Shown one piece after another: positions 29,672 to 39,421 of a stretch of DNA of 52,018 nucleotides; position 1 is the first letter of the stretch; each line of letters opens with the position of its first letter. Below the pieces are notes generated by a model that was not told the DNA's origin, did not search any database, and saw nothing but the letters and a program-made list of their open reading frames with translations. The position numbers were made by a program, and so were the translations under genes. The DNA comes from a virus: positions 1 through 52,018 of IMG/VR virus record IMGVR_UViG_3300025051_000004, one strand, 5' to 3'.

Positions 29672-32600
29672 TAAGGGGTTACCAATCCTTTCAGCATAGC
29701 TAGTTGATTTTTTGTTTGTCTGTAAATTTCAAGTTGTGATAAAGCCTTAGGTGAATAATTATTCTGAACAAACTGAACATTTTGTCCTAAGGGTTGGTTA
29801 TCCTGAGTAGTAGCTGTCTGAACTATTGCATTTTGTTGTAAATCGCTCAAGGATTGACTGTTTGCTAAATTATAAGCAGTAGTACTATTCAATAAACCAT
29901 TTATCGTCTCTGCATCGTTTTTAATATTACTTAGATCCATGACTGGAGTTATAACCGGGTTAAGTTGAACTTCACTATTAAGAACATCAGATATACCACT
30001 TATTGTTGATTTTATTCCTTCAACAGCAGAGGTTCCGACTCCTTTAGCAGCAGAAATAACTTTTCCAGATAAACTTAGCAGACCATTTATTAAACCTTCA
30101 TCTGCATAACGACCGCTAGCATATGTTTCCTTTGACGGAGACTCATTACCCATGGCTTCGTTTATAGCATCAATAATACCTCGGCCCAAGTCCTTTGCCG
30201 CTGCCAGAACATCTGCAATACCATTCGTAATTCCGTTGATTAAACCTTGGACTACATAACCAGCAATAGTTTCTCCTTCTTCGATTTTCAAATATGATTT
30301 AACTCCATCCAAGAAAGCTGTTGCTAAATTTTCACACGCCTCTAATAATAATGGAGTGTTAGTTTCAATAGCAGTCGCTAATCCATTAATAAAGTCAATA
30401 ATCACTTGAAAAGCGGTATTTGTAATCTCAATGGTTGCATCTCCTATTCCTTCAAGAAATGCCGTAATAATATCAACACCAGATTGAATAATTTCTGGGA
30501 TTTTAGCTGCAATTCCATCCATAAAATTAATAAGAATATCGGCTGCAATCTCAATAACTTGTTGAATATTATCTGCGATTCCTTGTAAGAATGCTAATAA
30601 TAAATCGAAACCAGCTTGAATAAAATCTGGTAAGCGTTCCGTTATTGCTGTCAATAGTGTTGTAAGGAGATTAAGAATCGTTTCAACGATCAACGGAATG
30701 GCTTTTCCTATTGTTGTTAAGACTGTTGTTAAAATTGTTAGTACTGCTTGTCCAATTAATGGAGCATTATTAATAATAATTTTAAGAAATGCCATAAATC
30801 CATTACCAATTTGTGTTACCGCAAATGGAATAAGTTTTAAGAATTCCTTAATACCAAATATCATTACTGCAATTGCTCCAGCGCCACCGGCAGCAACGAG
30901 TGCTAGTCCGGTTCCAAACAACATCAAACCAGCACCAGCAGCGAGAGTTGCTAATCCAATTAAGAATATAGAGACAGCTAGAGCGGCAATAACTGGAACT
31001 ACGGGAGCTAAAACCATACCTGCAATACCAAGAATAGCAAATATCCCAGCAATTGCAAGTAATCCTTTTCCAATAACTTCAAGTGGTAAACTACCAAGCA
31101 TTAATAAGGAAGGCACAAATATAGCTAAAGCAGCTGCGATAAGAATCATTGCAGCAGCCCCAAATAACACCTGGGGATTTGCAATTGCAATCATACCAAT
31201 AGCTAAAAGTGCCATCATGGCACCAAGTGCTCCAATACTTTTTGTTAAATCATCCACCGACATTGTTGCAAGAATTGCTACTACTCCAGTAAGTTCTAAT
31301 AATGCGATTGCAATAATACCCATAGCTAAACCAGCAGCTGCAATTCCAAGAGCGTTGGTACCCATTTGACCCATTACAACCGAGAATATAAGCATCTCAG
31401 CCATAAGGACCGATATTGCCGTTATCCCTTGTTGAAGTTCCTCTGGTTTCATGGTAGCAAATATCTTTGCAGCTCCAGCCATTAAAATTACAGCAAGGGC
31501 CAATCCCATCATTCCAGTTGCAGCTCCAGTAATGTTTCCACCACCTTTGCTGAGAAGCATCATTGATGCTATTAATTCAGCAATGACTACGCTCATGGCC
31601 AGAATACTATTTGGATCCACACCATCTAGTTGTTTTAGAGCAAGGGCCAAAATAAAGACGGCACTTGCTAATATTAACATGTTTGCCGCGCCTCTAAACC
31701 CGCCCCCGCCAGATTTATCCAAAACGACCATTGCTGCACCTAAATTTGCAAATAAGACAGTTATAGCTGTACTAGCTGATAAAAGTTTATCGCTGGGTAG
31801 CAGAGTTAATACCAACAATGCTAGGGCCAATATACCTATTGCTATGGCAATGGTTTGAAGTTTTTGTGCATTGAGAGTCTCTTGATAGGTTTCTAAGGTA
31901 CCTTTGAGACCATCAAATATACCACTAATATTTTCAATAGCACCTCCTACACCATCACCAATTCCTGCCATACTTTTAAAGAAATCAAGAATTCCATACC
32001 CAGCTCCACCAACCGCAAAACCAGTTGCAATTTTAAGAAAGCCCGATAGGCCCTCAGTTTTCCATGTATCAGCAAAGAAAGTTTTAATTTTGTCAAAGAC
32101 ACCTTTTAGGAATTCCCATATAGGGGATAATTTATCACCGACATAAGTAAAAAACGTTTTTAAACTATCATGTAACTTATCCAAACCCTCCGTACTAACG
32201 CCCTTCATAGATGCAAGTTTATCACTAAATCCTTGAAAGAAGTCACCAACCTTTTCAAATTTAGGAAGATTGATTGACCAGTCCTGAAACTTAGTAAAAA
32301 TATTCTTTAAACTTTCAGTAAAGAATTTTGAATCTTTCAAAGCTTTCATACCATCTTTAATCTTAGTAGCAATTAGTACAATAGTATCTGCTATGGCTTT
32401 CGCAATGGCAACAAATGTTCCAGCTTTTTTAGCTGATTCATTCAACTTAATAAACCAATCTCCAAGTCTGGCAAAGAAACTTAAAATATCCGCACCATCT
32501 TTTTTCGGAATCATATCAAAGACCTGCTTTATTCCATCAACAAGACCTTTTATAACGCCTTTAATAACATTCCAACCTAACTGCAATGCCGAAAAAACTC

Positions 32601-33897
32601 CCTTAAATATGGTTTTAATTTTATCAAGTTGTTCTTCTGTAAGAACAAGCGAATTTAAAAACTCCCTAATACTTTGTGCCAATAGGACCAGTTCGAATTT
32701 TGTTTTTGGGGGAAATATCTCTTTAAATGCATCTGTAACTGTTTGTAAAATTTCCCATAGACTCTTTATTGGTGTGTCTATATTATATAAAACAGCTTTA
32801 AAAACTCCAGCAGAACTCCAAAGTTCTACCATTTCGTTTCTAGCAGCAGAGGTTTGTCCTACAATAGTCCCTATTAGGCTCGAGATATTAGACCAAAGCT
32901 CCGAGGCCTCTTTAAAGTCTCCAAAAATATGCTCAAATGTCATTGCCCAACCAGAGCCAAGAGCTTCTTTCGTTGTATCCATTAACTGACTGAAAGTTCT
33001 TACTTTTTGCGCAGCTTCTGTTGCTTTAGCACCAATCTCAGTTGTTTCATCTGCATATTTTGCTAATGTTGTAGTTAATACTTCGGTTGTCATCCATTGC
33101 TCTTGCAAAGATTCATTAAAGTATTTAGTAGCGCTAATTGGTTCATCCATTCCATTGCCACTAAGAACTTTATAAAGTCCATCTGTCGTCTTTTCTAGAG
33201 TTCCTGCTGCAACGGCTGCTTCTAACAACTCGGTTTTAAAATCTACAGTTGCCATATTTGCGGTCTCGATGGATTTCCAATCAATTAATTTAACATAACC
33301 AGCAGATAATGCTTGGGCAAAATTATACATTGCTCTTGATGCATCCCATGAACTGGCGCCAGCTAAAGCAGCGGCATTACTTATACCTTGAATAGAGGCA
33401 ACAGCTAAATCTAGATTAACTCCAGCGTTTGTAAATTTACCAATATTTGAAGTCATATCTGAAAAACTATAAATGGTTTGATCAGCATAATTATTTAATT
33501 CTTCTAGTTTTTGATTAACCTGATCTAAAGTTACTGGTAAACCCTCGGCAGTTCTACCAGAGGCCAATATTGTTTTAATGGAATTAATCTTTAACTCGTA
33601 TTCACCAAACCCCGCCGTAATTTGATCCAATGTTAATGACTTTAATAATTGTTGGCCTGCAACTACTGCTTGATTACCGATTTTCATTAATGCCCCAGTA
33701 GCAATCGCTCCTAAGACTGAAAACTTACCCATAACTCCACCGGCAATTCCACCAAGCTGATTCATGCCTCCGCCATCGGTTTTATTTAAAGCATCATTAA
33801 ACTTTTTTAAAGAATCTTCAGATCTAGCAATATTTTTTTCAAATCCGGAATTTTCAAAATCTAGTTGTGCAACACGTCTGTCAATCGTTTTACTCAT
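29671..33897 (-). CDS. Tape measure protein
   Basis: The 1408-aa protein starts at the ATG at 33897 (MSKTIDRRVAQLDFENSGFE) with GGGAGG upstream and overlaps the previous gene as ATGA. It has the usual layout: an N-terminal helical region, a large amphipathic middle, several hydrophobic stretches (about 680-1040) and a C-terminal region with repeats of the type QAGFDLLLAFLQGIADNIQQ. It sets tail length; at about 1.5 angstrom per residue the tail would be roughly 210 nm. It is the largest gene in the window. Confidence 0.9.
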   Translation of the reverse strand: MSKTIDRRVAQLDFENSGFEKNIARSEDSLKKFNDALNKTDGGGMNQLGGIAGGVMGKFSVLGAIATGALMKIGNQAVVAGQQLLKSLTLDQITAGFGEYELKINSIKTILASGRTAEGLPVTLDQVNQKLEELNNYADQTIYSFSDMTSNIGKFTNAGVNLDLAVASIQGISNAAALAGASSWDASRAMYNFAQALSAGYVKLIDWKSIETANMATVDFKTELLEAAVAAGTLEKTTDGLYKVLSGNGMDEPISATKYFNESLQEQWMTTEVLTTTLAKYADETTEIGAKATEAAQKVRTFSQLMDTTKEALGSGWAMTFEHIFGDFKEASELWSNISSLIGTIVGQTSAARNEMVELWSSAGVFKAVLYNIDTPIKSLWEILQTVTDAFKEIFPPKTKFELVLLAQSIREFLNSLVLTEEQLDKIKTIFKGVFSALQLGWNVIKGVIKGLVDGIKQVFDMIPKKDGADILSFFARLGDWFIKLNESAKKAGTFVAIAKAIADTIVLIATKIKDGMKALKDSKFFTESLKNIFTKFQDWSINLPKFEKVGDFFQGFSDKLASMKGVSTEGLDKLHDSLKTFFTYVGDKLSPIWEFLKGVFDKIKTFFADTWKTEGLSGFLKIATGFAVGGAGYGILDFFKSMAGIGDGVGGAIENISGIFDGLKGTLETYQETLNAQKLQTIAIAIGILALALLVLTLLPSDKLLSASTAITVLFANLGAAMVVLDKSGGGGFRGAANMLILASAVFILALALKQLDGVDPNSILAMSVVIAELIASMMLLSKGGGNITGAATGMMGLALAVILMAGAAKIFATMKPEELQQGITAISVLMAEMLIFSVVMGQMGTNALGIAAAGLAMGIIAIALLELTGVVAILATMSVDDLTKSIGALGAMMALLAIGMIAIANPQVLFGAAAMILIAAALAIFVPSLLMLGSLPLEVIGKGLLAIAGIFAILGIAGMVLAPVVPVIAALAVSIFLIGLATLAAGAGLMLFGTGLALVAAGGAGAIAVMIFGIKEFLKLIPFAVTQIGNGFMAFLKIIINNAPLIGQAVLTILTTVLTTIGKAIPLIVETILNLLTTLLTAITERLPDFIQAGFDLLLAFLQGIADNIQQVIEIAADILINFMDGIAAKIPEIIQSGVDIITAFLEGIGDATIEITNTAFQVIIDFINGLATAIETNTPLLLEACENLATAFLDGVKSYLKIEEGETIAGYVVQGLINGITNGIADVLAAAKDLGRGIIDAINEAMGNESPSKETYASGRYADEGLINGLLSLSGKVISAAKGVGTSAVEGIKSTISGISDVLNSEVQLNPVITPVMDLSNIKNDAETINGLLNSTTAYNLANSQSLSDLQQNAIVQTATTQDNQPLGQNVQFVQNNYSPKALSQLEIYRQTKNQLAMLKGLVTP

Positions 33898-34271
33898 AAG
33901 TTTGCAACCTCCCGTAAGCAATCATCTGCAATTTTATCAAATATAGGTCGCAATGCAGGATTAATATAATCTATTCCTTGAACATATCCACCCGTTCCGG
34001 TTCCGTGACCATATTGGATTAATATAGCTAATGGAATACCATTACCAACAATATGATCATTTGTAAATACCAGTTTTGCGCCATCTATTTCGTATCCCCA
34101 TTGACTAGCGGTTTCACCAGTTCTTATTGGAGTTGCTTGTTGAAGTGCCATAACACCGATTTGACCGTACTTTTCAAATATAGCCCGTATTCTAGACGGT
34201 AATTTGATTTTAGTATCATTAAAGAATTTAAATGTGGGCTGAAATTGGCCTTTATGAGTAATCCGTATCAT
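33894..34271 (-). CDS. HK97 gp10-like neck/tail-completion protein
   Basis: The ATG at 34271 (MIRITHKGQFQPTFKFFNDT) follows AAAGGAGG by about five bases. The 125-aa protein contains ATPIRTGETASQWGYEI and IQYGHGTGTGGYVQGIDYINPALRPIFDKIAD, the conserved signature of HK97 gp10-family minor head-tail proteins. Its place between the tail chaperone cluster and the tape measure is typical for this phage group. Confidence 0.7.
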   Translation of the reverse strand: MIRITHKGQFQPTFKFFNDTKIKLPSRIRAIFEKYGQIGVMALQQATPIRTGETASQWGYEIDGAKLVFTNDHIVGNGIPLAILIQYGHGTGTGGYVQGIDYINPALRPIFDKIADDCLREVANL

Positions 34272-34286
34272 AGCACCTCCTTTCAT

Positions 34287-34727
34287 TTAGTCAGGGCATT
34301 GTTTTTCAAGATATTCAAGATATAGTCGTTCAAATTCCTCTTCGGAAACTATTCTCCAACGTGTTTTCTTTTCCCACCAAACGGCCTCTTCTCCATTTCC
34401 ACCTAATCGTTTATATGTTTCATGAAGAGCTGTTTGGACCCTAAATTCATCATCAGTACAGGCCCCGATATCGCGATGTTCTTTAAAGCACATATAAAGT
34501 TCATTACGAATTATACCCTTTAAGGCCTCGGCCATTAAAGCTTGGGAGTTACTTGACTCCTGTAATTGACGATTAATTTCCTCAATCTTTTTCGGAAGCT
34601 TACGAACTTCATCCATTGAGTCATCAGCTCTTTTTGCATCCTTAATAATTTTTCCAATTTTTTCAAAGAGCGTAAGGATTGTTACAATCCCAGCCGCAGC
34701 AGTTACAATAATTTGCCAAGGTTCCAT
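34287..34727 (-). CDS. Membrane-anchored coiled-coil protein (146 aa)
   Basis: The N-terminus (IIVTAAAGIVTILTLFEKIGKII) is one hydrophobic segment; a coiled coil follows (DEVRKLPKKIEEINRQLQES), then ALKGIIRNELYMCFKEHRDIGACTDDEF and HETYKRLGGNGE, a layout seen in small phage holin-like or lysis accessory proteins. It sits inside the tail module, where it could also be a minor structural protein. The function is uncertain. Confidence 0.55.
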   Translation of the reverse strand: MEPWQIIVTAAAGIVTILTLFEKIGKIIKDAKRADDSMDEVRKLPKKIEEINRQLQESSNSQALMAEALKGIIRNELYMCFKEHRDIGACTDDEFRVQTALHETYKRLGGNGEEAVWWEKKTRWRIVSEEEFERLYLEYLEKQCPD

Positions 34728-34733
34728 GTCATT

Positions 34734-35117
34734 CTAGTGTTCCCTTCTTGTAAAATTAAGAATCACCCATCTGGTATCTGAGACTCTTCCCCAAATAATT
34801 TTGCCTCTTTGTTCGGTTTCAAAAACAGTAAAAATTTCCCCAATCCTTGTTGGCCATTCCATTGGATAATTTCTCCCAGGTCCGGAATGAGATGGAACAC
34901 TAGCAGTTGCTATAACATTATATGGTATAAACTCTGGTAATTTTTCATTTTGGGTCCATTTCGAATCAGTTTCATCTACCTCTTCATTGATAGATACTTC
35001 GTCCGATTCGTCAACAAGAGCTGGTGGTTTAAAAAGCGACTTTATAAAATCTTCTCGATTTTTAGTCGGCCTTTTTGATTCTTCGTTCAAATTTTGATCT
35101 AAATCTTCATTGTTCAC
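34734..35117 (-). CDS. SH3-like domain tail-module protein
   Basis: A GTG start at 35117 is preferred because AAAGGATG lies upstream; an ATG at 35159 sits deep inside the preceding gene and lacks a site. The 127-aa product has an acidic N-terminus (NNEDLDQNLNEESKRPTKN) and a C-terminal SH3b-like domain (YNVIATASVPSHSGPGRNYP, then WGRVSDTRWVILNFTRR). SH3b domains bind cell-wall polymers or proteins; in a tail module it may help contact the wall. The exact role is unknown. Confidence 0.5.
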   Translation of the reverse strand: MNNEDLDQNLNEESKRPTKNREDFIKSLFKPPALVDESDEVSINEEVDETDSKWTQNEKLPEFIPYNVIATASVPSHSGPGRNYPMEWPTRIGEIFTVFETEQRGKIIWGRVSDTRWVILNFTRREH

Positions 35118-35121
35118 GGCA

Positions 35122-35664
35122 TCATCCTTTCGTTTGTAATTGGTTTCGACGCGCAGCATTTAATGCTCTATTCTGTGCAAGAATTTCATTTCTAGACATT
35201 TTCTTTTGCGGGCTATTTTTAATACTGCAAACTCGAATAAGGGTCAAAAGACGATTAAGATGCCACTTTTGACATTCAAATGGAATATTAAGGGCAATCA
35301 TCCAATAATAAATTAATTCGGAGGTTATTACTTCGTGTTGTCGTCCTGTCTGTTGCGTTTTACCAAATGTTGTAGCTGTCATGGGAGCGTCAATGTATTC
35401 ATTAATTGTTGTTAATTGATCATCCGTTATAATGTCCTCAATTTTTTCTGGAACATTTCGAGAAACGATCATACATTTAACATAATCGCGAATTTGTTCA
35501 TTGGTTTTCTTTTCTTTAGTTAAAAAGGGTTTACACCATTTGGTTTCCCATTTAGATAGCGAGATAAGAGAATGTTCTAATTCAATCTGCCTACCTGGCA
35601 CGTCAACAAACTTAGAGGTTGATTCATCAAAATACTCTTTTTGGGATGTAGTTATAATTAACAT
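35122..35664 (-). CDS. Tail assembly chaperone, second (gpT-like)
   Basis: The 180-aa protein reads LELEHSLISLSKWETKWCKPFL-like at 28-48, AMT/ATTFGKT in the middle, and ELIYYWMIALNIPFECQKWHLNRLLTLI, which I recognise as the conserved second chaperone of Firmicutes siphophages. It follows the first chaperone after 39 nt in the same reading frame, separated by three stop codons, so it is not a frameshift product. The site upstream of its ATG is weak. It helps fold the tape measure during tail assembly. Confidence 0.65.
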   Translation of the reverse strand: MLIITTSQKEYFDESTSKFVDVPGRQIELEHSLISLSKWETKWCKPFLTKEKKTNEQIRDYVKCMIVSRNVPEKIEDIITDDQLTTINEYIDAPMTATTFGKTQQTGRQHEVITSELIYYWMIALNIPFECQKWHLNRLLTLIRVCSIKNSPQKKMSRNEILAQNRALNAARRNQLQTKG

Positions 35665-35703
35665 TTCTTATCTCGCTTATCTGCTAAATGAAAAGAATCT
35701 ATC

Positions 35704-36135
35704 CTATCGATCCAACAACCGTTGAATAAATTTAAGCATATCATCTTGGTTTGTAAGCATTTGCTCAACAAAAGCATCATATGCAGCCGATTGTTTAAAC
35801 CGTACTAAAACTTCTGAAGATTTATTAAATGCGGATCCATCCTCACTACGTTCACCATAAGAAAGGTCAATAAGTTTATCTAATAGACGACCAACCATTC
35901 TGGCACTTTCCGCGACAAGTTGTGTCTTTGGATTAAACGGATCTTTTTCATCAAATTCACTTCCGGTTTGTTCTAATAACAATCCGCGTTCTTTCAGTTG
36001 TTCTCCGAGCCTCATAATCTCACTATATGAATCATCAGAAGCTGTTAAGATATTGGCTTTTGAGACATGAAAATATAGATCTTTTGTACGTTCAACGCCA
36101 TTGAAGTCGGTAAATTTAATTGTTTGTTTTAACAT
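35704..36135 (-). CDS. Tail assembly chaperone, first (gpG-like)
   Basis: The 143-aa protein (MLKQTIKFTDFNGVERTKDL, a beta-strand start, then a helical body ending VEQMLTNQDDMLKFIQRLLDR) fits the first chaperone that follows the major tail protein in siphophages. It precedes the gpT-like gene and the tape measure as expected. AAAAGGAG lies upstream of its ATG. The two chaperones are made as separate proteins here. Confidence 0.65.
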   Translation of the reverse strand: MLKQTIKFTDFNGVERTKDLYFHVSKANILTASDDSYSEIMRLGEQLKERGLLLEQTGSEFDEKDPFNPKTQLVAESARMVGRLLDKLIDLSYGERSEDGSAFNKSSEVLVRFKQSAAYDAFVEQMLTNQDDMLKFIQRLLDR

Positions 36136-36159
36136 ACTTTAATTTCTCCTTTTTAGATT

Positions 36160-36192
36160 AAAATATAGGCCCCAAAGTATTAGTTTGGGGCC
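36160..36192 (-). terminator. Rho-independent terminator
   Basis: On the minus strand GGCCCCAAA-CTAATAC-TTTGGGGCC forms a 9-bp GC-rich stem followed by TATATTTTAAT. It lies after the major tail protein gene and is likely to reduce read-through, a common way to raise tail tube protein levels over downstream genes. Confidence 0.8.
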
Positions 36193-36213
36193 ATTGTATT
36201 ACCAGTTAAACTG

Positions 36214-36870
36214 CTAAACAGCGGTTAACAAAGTAATAATTTCATCTGGTAATGGTAAGTTCGGCTCAGTTGTAGTATCACCAAACAATTCTTTTTCAAG
36301 CAAAGCCAATTTTGCGGCATTTGCTTTTGTACTATCAATAACTAATGTTGCTGTAGGTTTGTGGCCCGTCACAGGAACAGGGGTTGTTGAAAGTTCCCAA
36401 CTGAAAGTAATGGCTTCTGGGGTTTCATTAATAGTGCTGTACGCTTTCTCTGAGGGAGAAGCCTGAGCACCATAAATAATGTGAATCTTATAACCAAGAT
36501 CATTACCTTCAACATCATTACCAAGAACCGTTACATAAACCAAACCAAATTTGGTTCTTGATTGTTGACCAATAAATGCACCAACTACAGCTTCAACAGA
36601 TCCGTCACATGCTGCAAATTCATCTGGATAAGTGAAAGCTTCAATAGTTGCAGCAAATTCTTCTGCGCCAACAAGCGATAAATACTTAATATTATCCGCA
36701 TAAAATGGAGTAGCCTCCGCTCCTGAGGGTGATTCTGAAACGGCTGTTAAACCATTCCAGGCAACCCCAAGAGGATATGCGCCCAAAGCGTCCATAGGAT
36801 ATAGAACGCCCTTACTAACACCGGTTTCGTAAAAACGTTCACCGATTGCATCCCAAACTAATGCTACCAT
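36214..36870 (-). CDS. Major tail (tube) protein
   Basis: The 218-aa protein (MVALVWDAIGERFYETGVSK, then YPLGVAWNGLTAVSESPSGAEATPFYADN) matches the conserved start of Firmicutes siphovirus major tail proteins. It precedes the tail chaperones and follows the neck genes. A terminator directly after it suggests high transcript levels. AAGGAG lies upstream of the ATG. Confidence 0.85.
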   Translation of the reverse strand: MVALVWDAIGERFYETGVSKGVLYPMDALGAYPLGVAWNGLTAVSESPSGAEATPFYADNIKYLSLVGAEEFAATIEAFTYPDEFAACDGSVEAVVGAFIGQQSRTKFGLVYVTVLGNDVEGNDLGYKIHIIYGAQASPSEKAYSTINETPEAITFSWELSTTPVPVTGHKPTATLVIDSTKANAAKLALLEKELFGDTTTEPNLPLPDEIITLLTAV

Positions 36871-36884
36871 AATAATTAACTCCT

Positions 36885-37205
36885 TTAGTAGTATAAAATG
36901 AATGTAAAATGATGTAGATTATCAGCAACAAAATGCCTATCAAAACTGCAATACTCGAGATTCATTAAAGAATTTGGAATCTCGGATTCTGGATTTTTAT
37001 CTATAATGGTCACAGTATAACGCGTTTTGTTCTTATACTTAATAGAATCAGCATATGATGTATTAATTGTATCCAAAAAATATGTTATGCATGGATAGGT
37101 CATCTTTATCGATGCTGGGGGTTGAAAGTAAACATAACTACTACCTAACAATATTACTAAAATATCATGTAATGCGCGTCGTTTCGTTGAACCAAACTCA
37201 TCCAT
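36885..37205 (-). CDS. Tail terminator / minor tail protein
   Basis: The 106-aa protein begins with RALHDILVILLGSSYVYFQP and has YPCITYFLDTINTSYADSIKYKNKTRYTVTIIDKNPES, a strong match to the conserved neck/tail-terminator family of Firmicutes siphophages that comes just before the major tail protein. Such proteins cap the tail and join it to the head. It overlaps the previous gene by 8 nt. Confidence 0.7.
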   Translation of the reverse strand: MDEFGSTKRRALHDILVILLGSSYVYFQPPASIKMTYPCITYFLDTINTSYADSIKYKNKTRYTVTIIDKNPESEIPNSLMNLEYCSFDRHFVADNLHHFTFILYY

Positions 37206-37512
37206 TATAGACCTCGCCCAATTTTAAAATCAAGCGCGGACGTGCAATTTCAATAGTTGATACTTTCCATTTAACGCCCTGCCATATCACATATTTAATT
37301 GTTTCAAGATTTGCATACGCAAATATATCGCCAATTATACTTATTTGATTTGCTATTACAAGATTATCATTTAGATTATCAGTTGCTTCCCAGCGTCTCG
37401 AGTTTTGTAAAATATCGCCACGATATATGCGTTCTACAACATCATCTTCAAATACTCCCGGAGATACCTGTTTTGAAGTAACATAACCAACTTTACCATA
37501 AAATTTTGCCAT
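37198..37512 (-). CDS. Head-tail connector / head closure protein
   Basis: The ATG at 37512 (MAKFYGKVGYVTSKQVSPGVFEDD) has GGAG upstream; the longer in-frame reading lacks a site. The 104-aa protein contains NLVIANQISIIGDIFAYANLETIKYVIWQGVKWKV, a pattern of small beta-barrel neck proteins (stopper/closure). Position between the capsid gene and the tail terminator fits. Family assignment is by context and pattern. Confidence 0.6.
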   Translation of the reverse strand: MAKFYGKVGYVTSKQVSPGVFEDDVVERIYRGDILQNSRRWEATDNLNDNLVIANQISIIGDIFAYANLETIKYVIWQGVKWKVSTIEIARPRLILKLGEVYNG

Positions 37513-37527
37513 AATATCTCCAGTCAT

Positions 37528-37555
37528 AAAAGAGGGGTCAGTTTCCTAACCCCTC
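37528..37555 (-). terminator. Rho-independent terminator
   Basis: On the minus strand GAGGGGTTAG-GAAA-CTGACCCCTC forms a 10-bp stem (one G-T pair) with a GAAA tetraloop, followed by TTTTATG. It lies after the protease-capsid gene and would lower transcription of downstream neck genes relative to the capsid. Confidence 0.8.
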
Positions 37556-37574
37556 AAAATATCAATTAGCCAGA

Positions 37575-39404
37575 TTAAACGGATGTATCTTCAGTCCAAA
37601 TAACCAAAGCTGAATGTGGAACAGTTAATGCACCAGAGATACGAGTTTCGATTAAGTATTTATATTGATTGTAATCGATATCGAAATCATCCATCATTGT
37701 TAATGCACCACCTTTATCGGCACCCAGGGAATAATCAGCCATGTTAACAACCACACCAGCTAACCAACTTTTAGCAAAGACAGCAGTACTTGGGTTCGGA
37801 AAAGCATCCATGGTTGGAACTTCAACAACTTCTTTTACACGCAAAGCAGCTGCTAAATCGCTTTCGTTCTGGTATAAGCGACGACCGGTTGTATCCTTGA
37901 GTAACAACATGTTGCTCAGAATATCAGGAGTTGTGAAGAATGTGGGGGTACCACTACCCTGGTAATCTTTACGACCCATAACGATTGCATCAATCAATTC
38001 GGCGGTTGTTGGTGCTGTATTAGCACCAGTTGCTTCAACATTTACAGGAACTGCATATAAGGCAGCGTCCAGAGCAATTGGGCGAATTTTGGTTTCGATA
38101 ATTTTATCATCGCTTGCAACAGAGCGGCCATCGGAATGTAACATTGCACGAGCAATTTCCTCTTCCAACATAACACGCATTTCATTGCGTAACCAAACAA
38201 TTACATCAAAATCGGTAATATCGATCAAGTCATCGCGATCAATTTTCTGTTTCTTGTAGACGGTTTGCGGATCGGTTGTGCGTTTGAGAATAGCGATAAC
38301 TTCTTCAGCTTTCTCATTTCCTTTAACATAACCCATTGCCCGAGCGGTTTCCGGTGTCAAATCTGCAACAAGAGTCTTAATTTTGGAAAAGGGAACGTGT
38401 TTGGCAGCCCCAAAGACCTTGCCTACCCACTCCATTCGTCGTGAAAGGAATTGTGGGGTTGGAGAAGTTCCCCGATAACCATCGGGGAACAAATATCCAA
38501 TATCAGTAATTGAATGTTGTAAAGCTTTGTCTTCCTCATTGCCCTCATAAGCCATATAGGCATCCTGAATTGAATCAAAGCCATGGGCCAGGAACGCATT
38601 TTTCAGGCTAGCCTGTGAGCGCTGAGCATCGGCCAGGATCTCGCGCAGTTCGTCACGTGTTAATTTGTGCATAAGATTTTCTCCTTCAGTAACAGATTTG
38701 TCAAAAACGTTTTTTTTCATATCAGAATCTCCTTCAATAGATGTTTGTTTAACTTCGGTTGTTTCCTCTTCTTCGTCTTCGTTTTGAAGTTCGGAAGCTT
38801 GTTTCATCGCTTCAGCAATCATAGCATAAACAACTATTTTTTGCTGGTCATTAAATGTGTCAAAAATTTCTGCAACGGTTGGATCATCGGCCGCATCCTT
38901 TTCCTCAGAATCGGTTTTATTCTCAGCATGATAAATCTCCAACTCATCTTGAGATGAAATAATTGCTTCTGTTTCATCTTCAACAATTGATCCATCACCA
39001 TGTTGAAATGCGATATTATCAATATATGCTCCAGCATTTGCGCCAGCAATGACAAGACTCACTTCTCTAATGACACCGTGCACGACATTCTTTGCCTTTT
39101 CAACAAGTGAATTGGCATAGATTGATAGCGCTTTGATGTCTCCATGTTTAATGGCTTCTTTAGCATCTTGTGCTGCAGGAGACTCATTAAATGAACAATA
39201 TGCATATACGCCATCTTTACGATTTTCAAGCACTGCATGTCCAAGAATATTACTTGGCTCATTGTGCAAATGTTGCCAAACTAATGGAACGGTCTGGCCA
39301 TCGTTATCTTGAAAAGCATCTGGAAGAATAGTCCGTCCATCGGTGCATTTCAAGCCGACTCTAGTTGCGTAACCACTAAAGTCATATGAACCTTTTTTAG
39401 CCAT
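37575..39404 (-). CDS. Fused prohead protease-major capsid protein
   Basis: This 609-aa polypeptide joins two functions that are usually separate. Residues 1-135 are an S78-type prohead protease (SGYATRVG; QHLHNEPSNILGHA with the candidate histidine near 45-47 or 56; KALSIYANSL with the candidate serine near 94). Residues about 135-230 are an acidic linker with a scaffold-like helix (EIFDTFNDQQKIVVYAMIAEAMKQ). Residues about 250-609 are an HK97-fold capsid protein (KTLVADLTPETARAMGYVKG, AALYAVPV, RLYQNESDL, SALVIW). Cleavage near 135-245 would free the capsid protein. A terminator follows directly. Confidence 0.8.
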   Translation of the reverse strand: MAKKGSYDFSGYATRVGLKCTDGRTILPDAFQDNDGQTVPLVWQHLHNEPSNILGHAVLENRKDGVYAYCSFNESPAAQDAKEAIKHGDIKALSIYANSLVEKAKNVVHGVIREVSLVIAGANAGAYIDNIAFQHGDGSIVEDETEAIISSQDELEIYHAENKTDSEEKDAADDPTVAEIFDTFNDQQKIVVYAMIAEAMKQASELQNEDEEEETTEVKQTSIEGDSDMKKNVFDKSVTEGENLMHKLTRDELREILADAQRSQASLKNAFLAHGFDSIQDAYMAYEGNEEDKALQHSITDIGYLFPDGYRGTSPTPQFLSRRMEWVGKVFGAAKHVPFSKIKTLVADLTPETARAMGYVKGNEKAEEVIAILKRTTDPQTVYKKQKIDRDDLIDITDFDVIVWLRNEMRVMLEEEIARAMLHSDGRSVASDDKIIETKIRPIALDAALYAVPVNVEATGANTAPTTAELIDAIVMGRKDYQGSGTPTFFTTPDILSNMLLLKDTTGRRLYQNESDLAAALRVKEVVEVPTMDAFPNPSTAVFAKSWLAGVVVNMADYSLGADKGGALTMMDDFDIDYNQYKYLIETRISGALTVPHSALVIWTEDTSV

Positions 39405-39421
39405 AATTTTTATAACTCCTT

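Noticed and set aside
30698-32989. Long plus-strand frames (about 223 and 198 codons) opposite the tape measure gene
   Set aside because: They mirror hydrophobic, low-complexity tape-measure codons, lack ribosome binding sites and are isolated on the wrong strand.
35122-36135. Programmed frameshift joining the two tail chaperones
   Set aside because: The two frames are in the same phase, separated by three stop codons, so a -1 or +1 shift would not join them.
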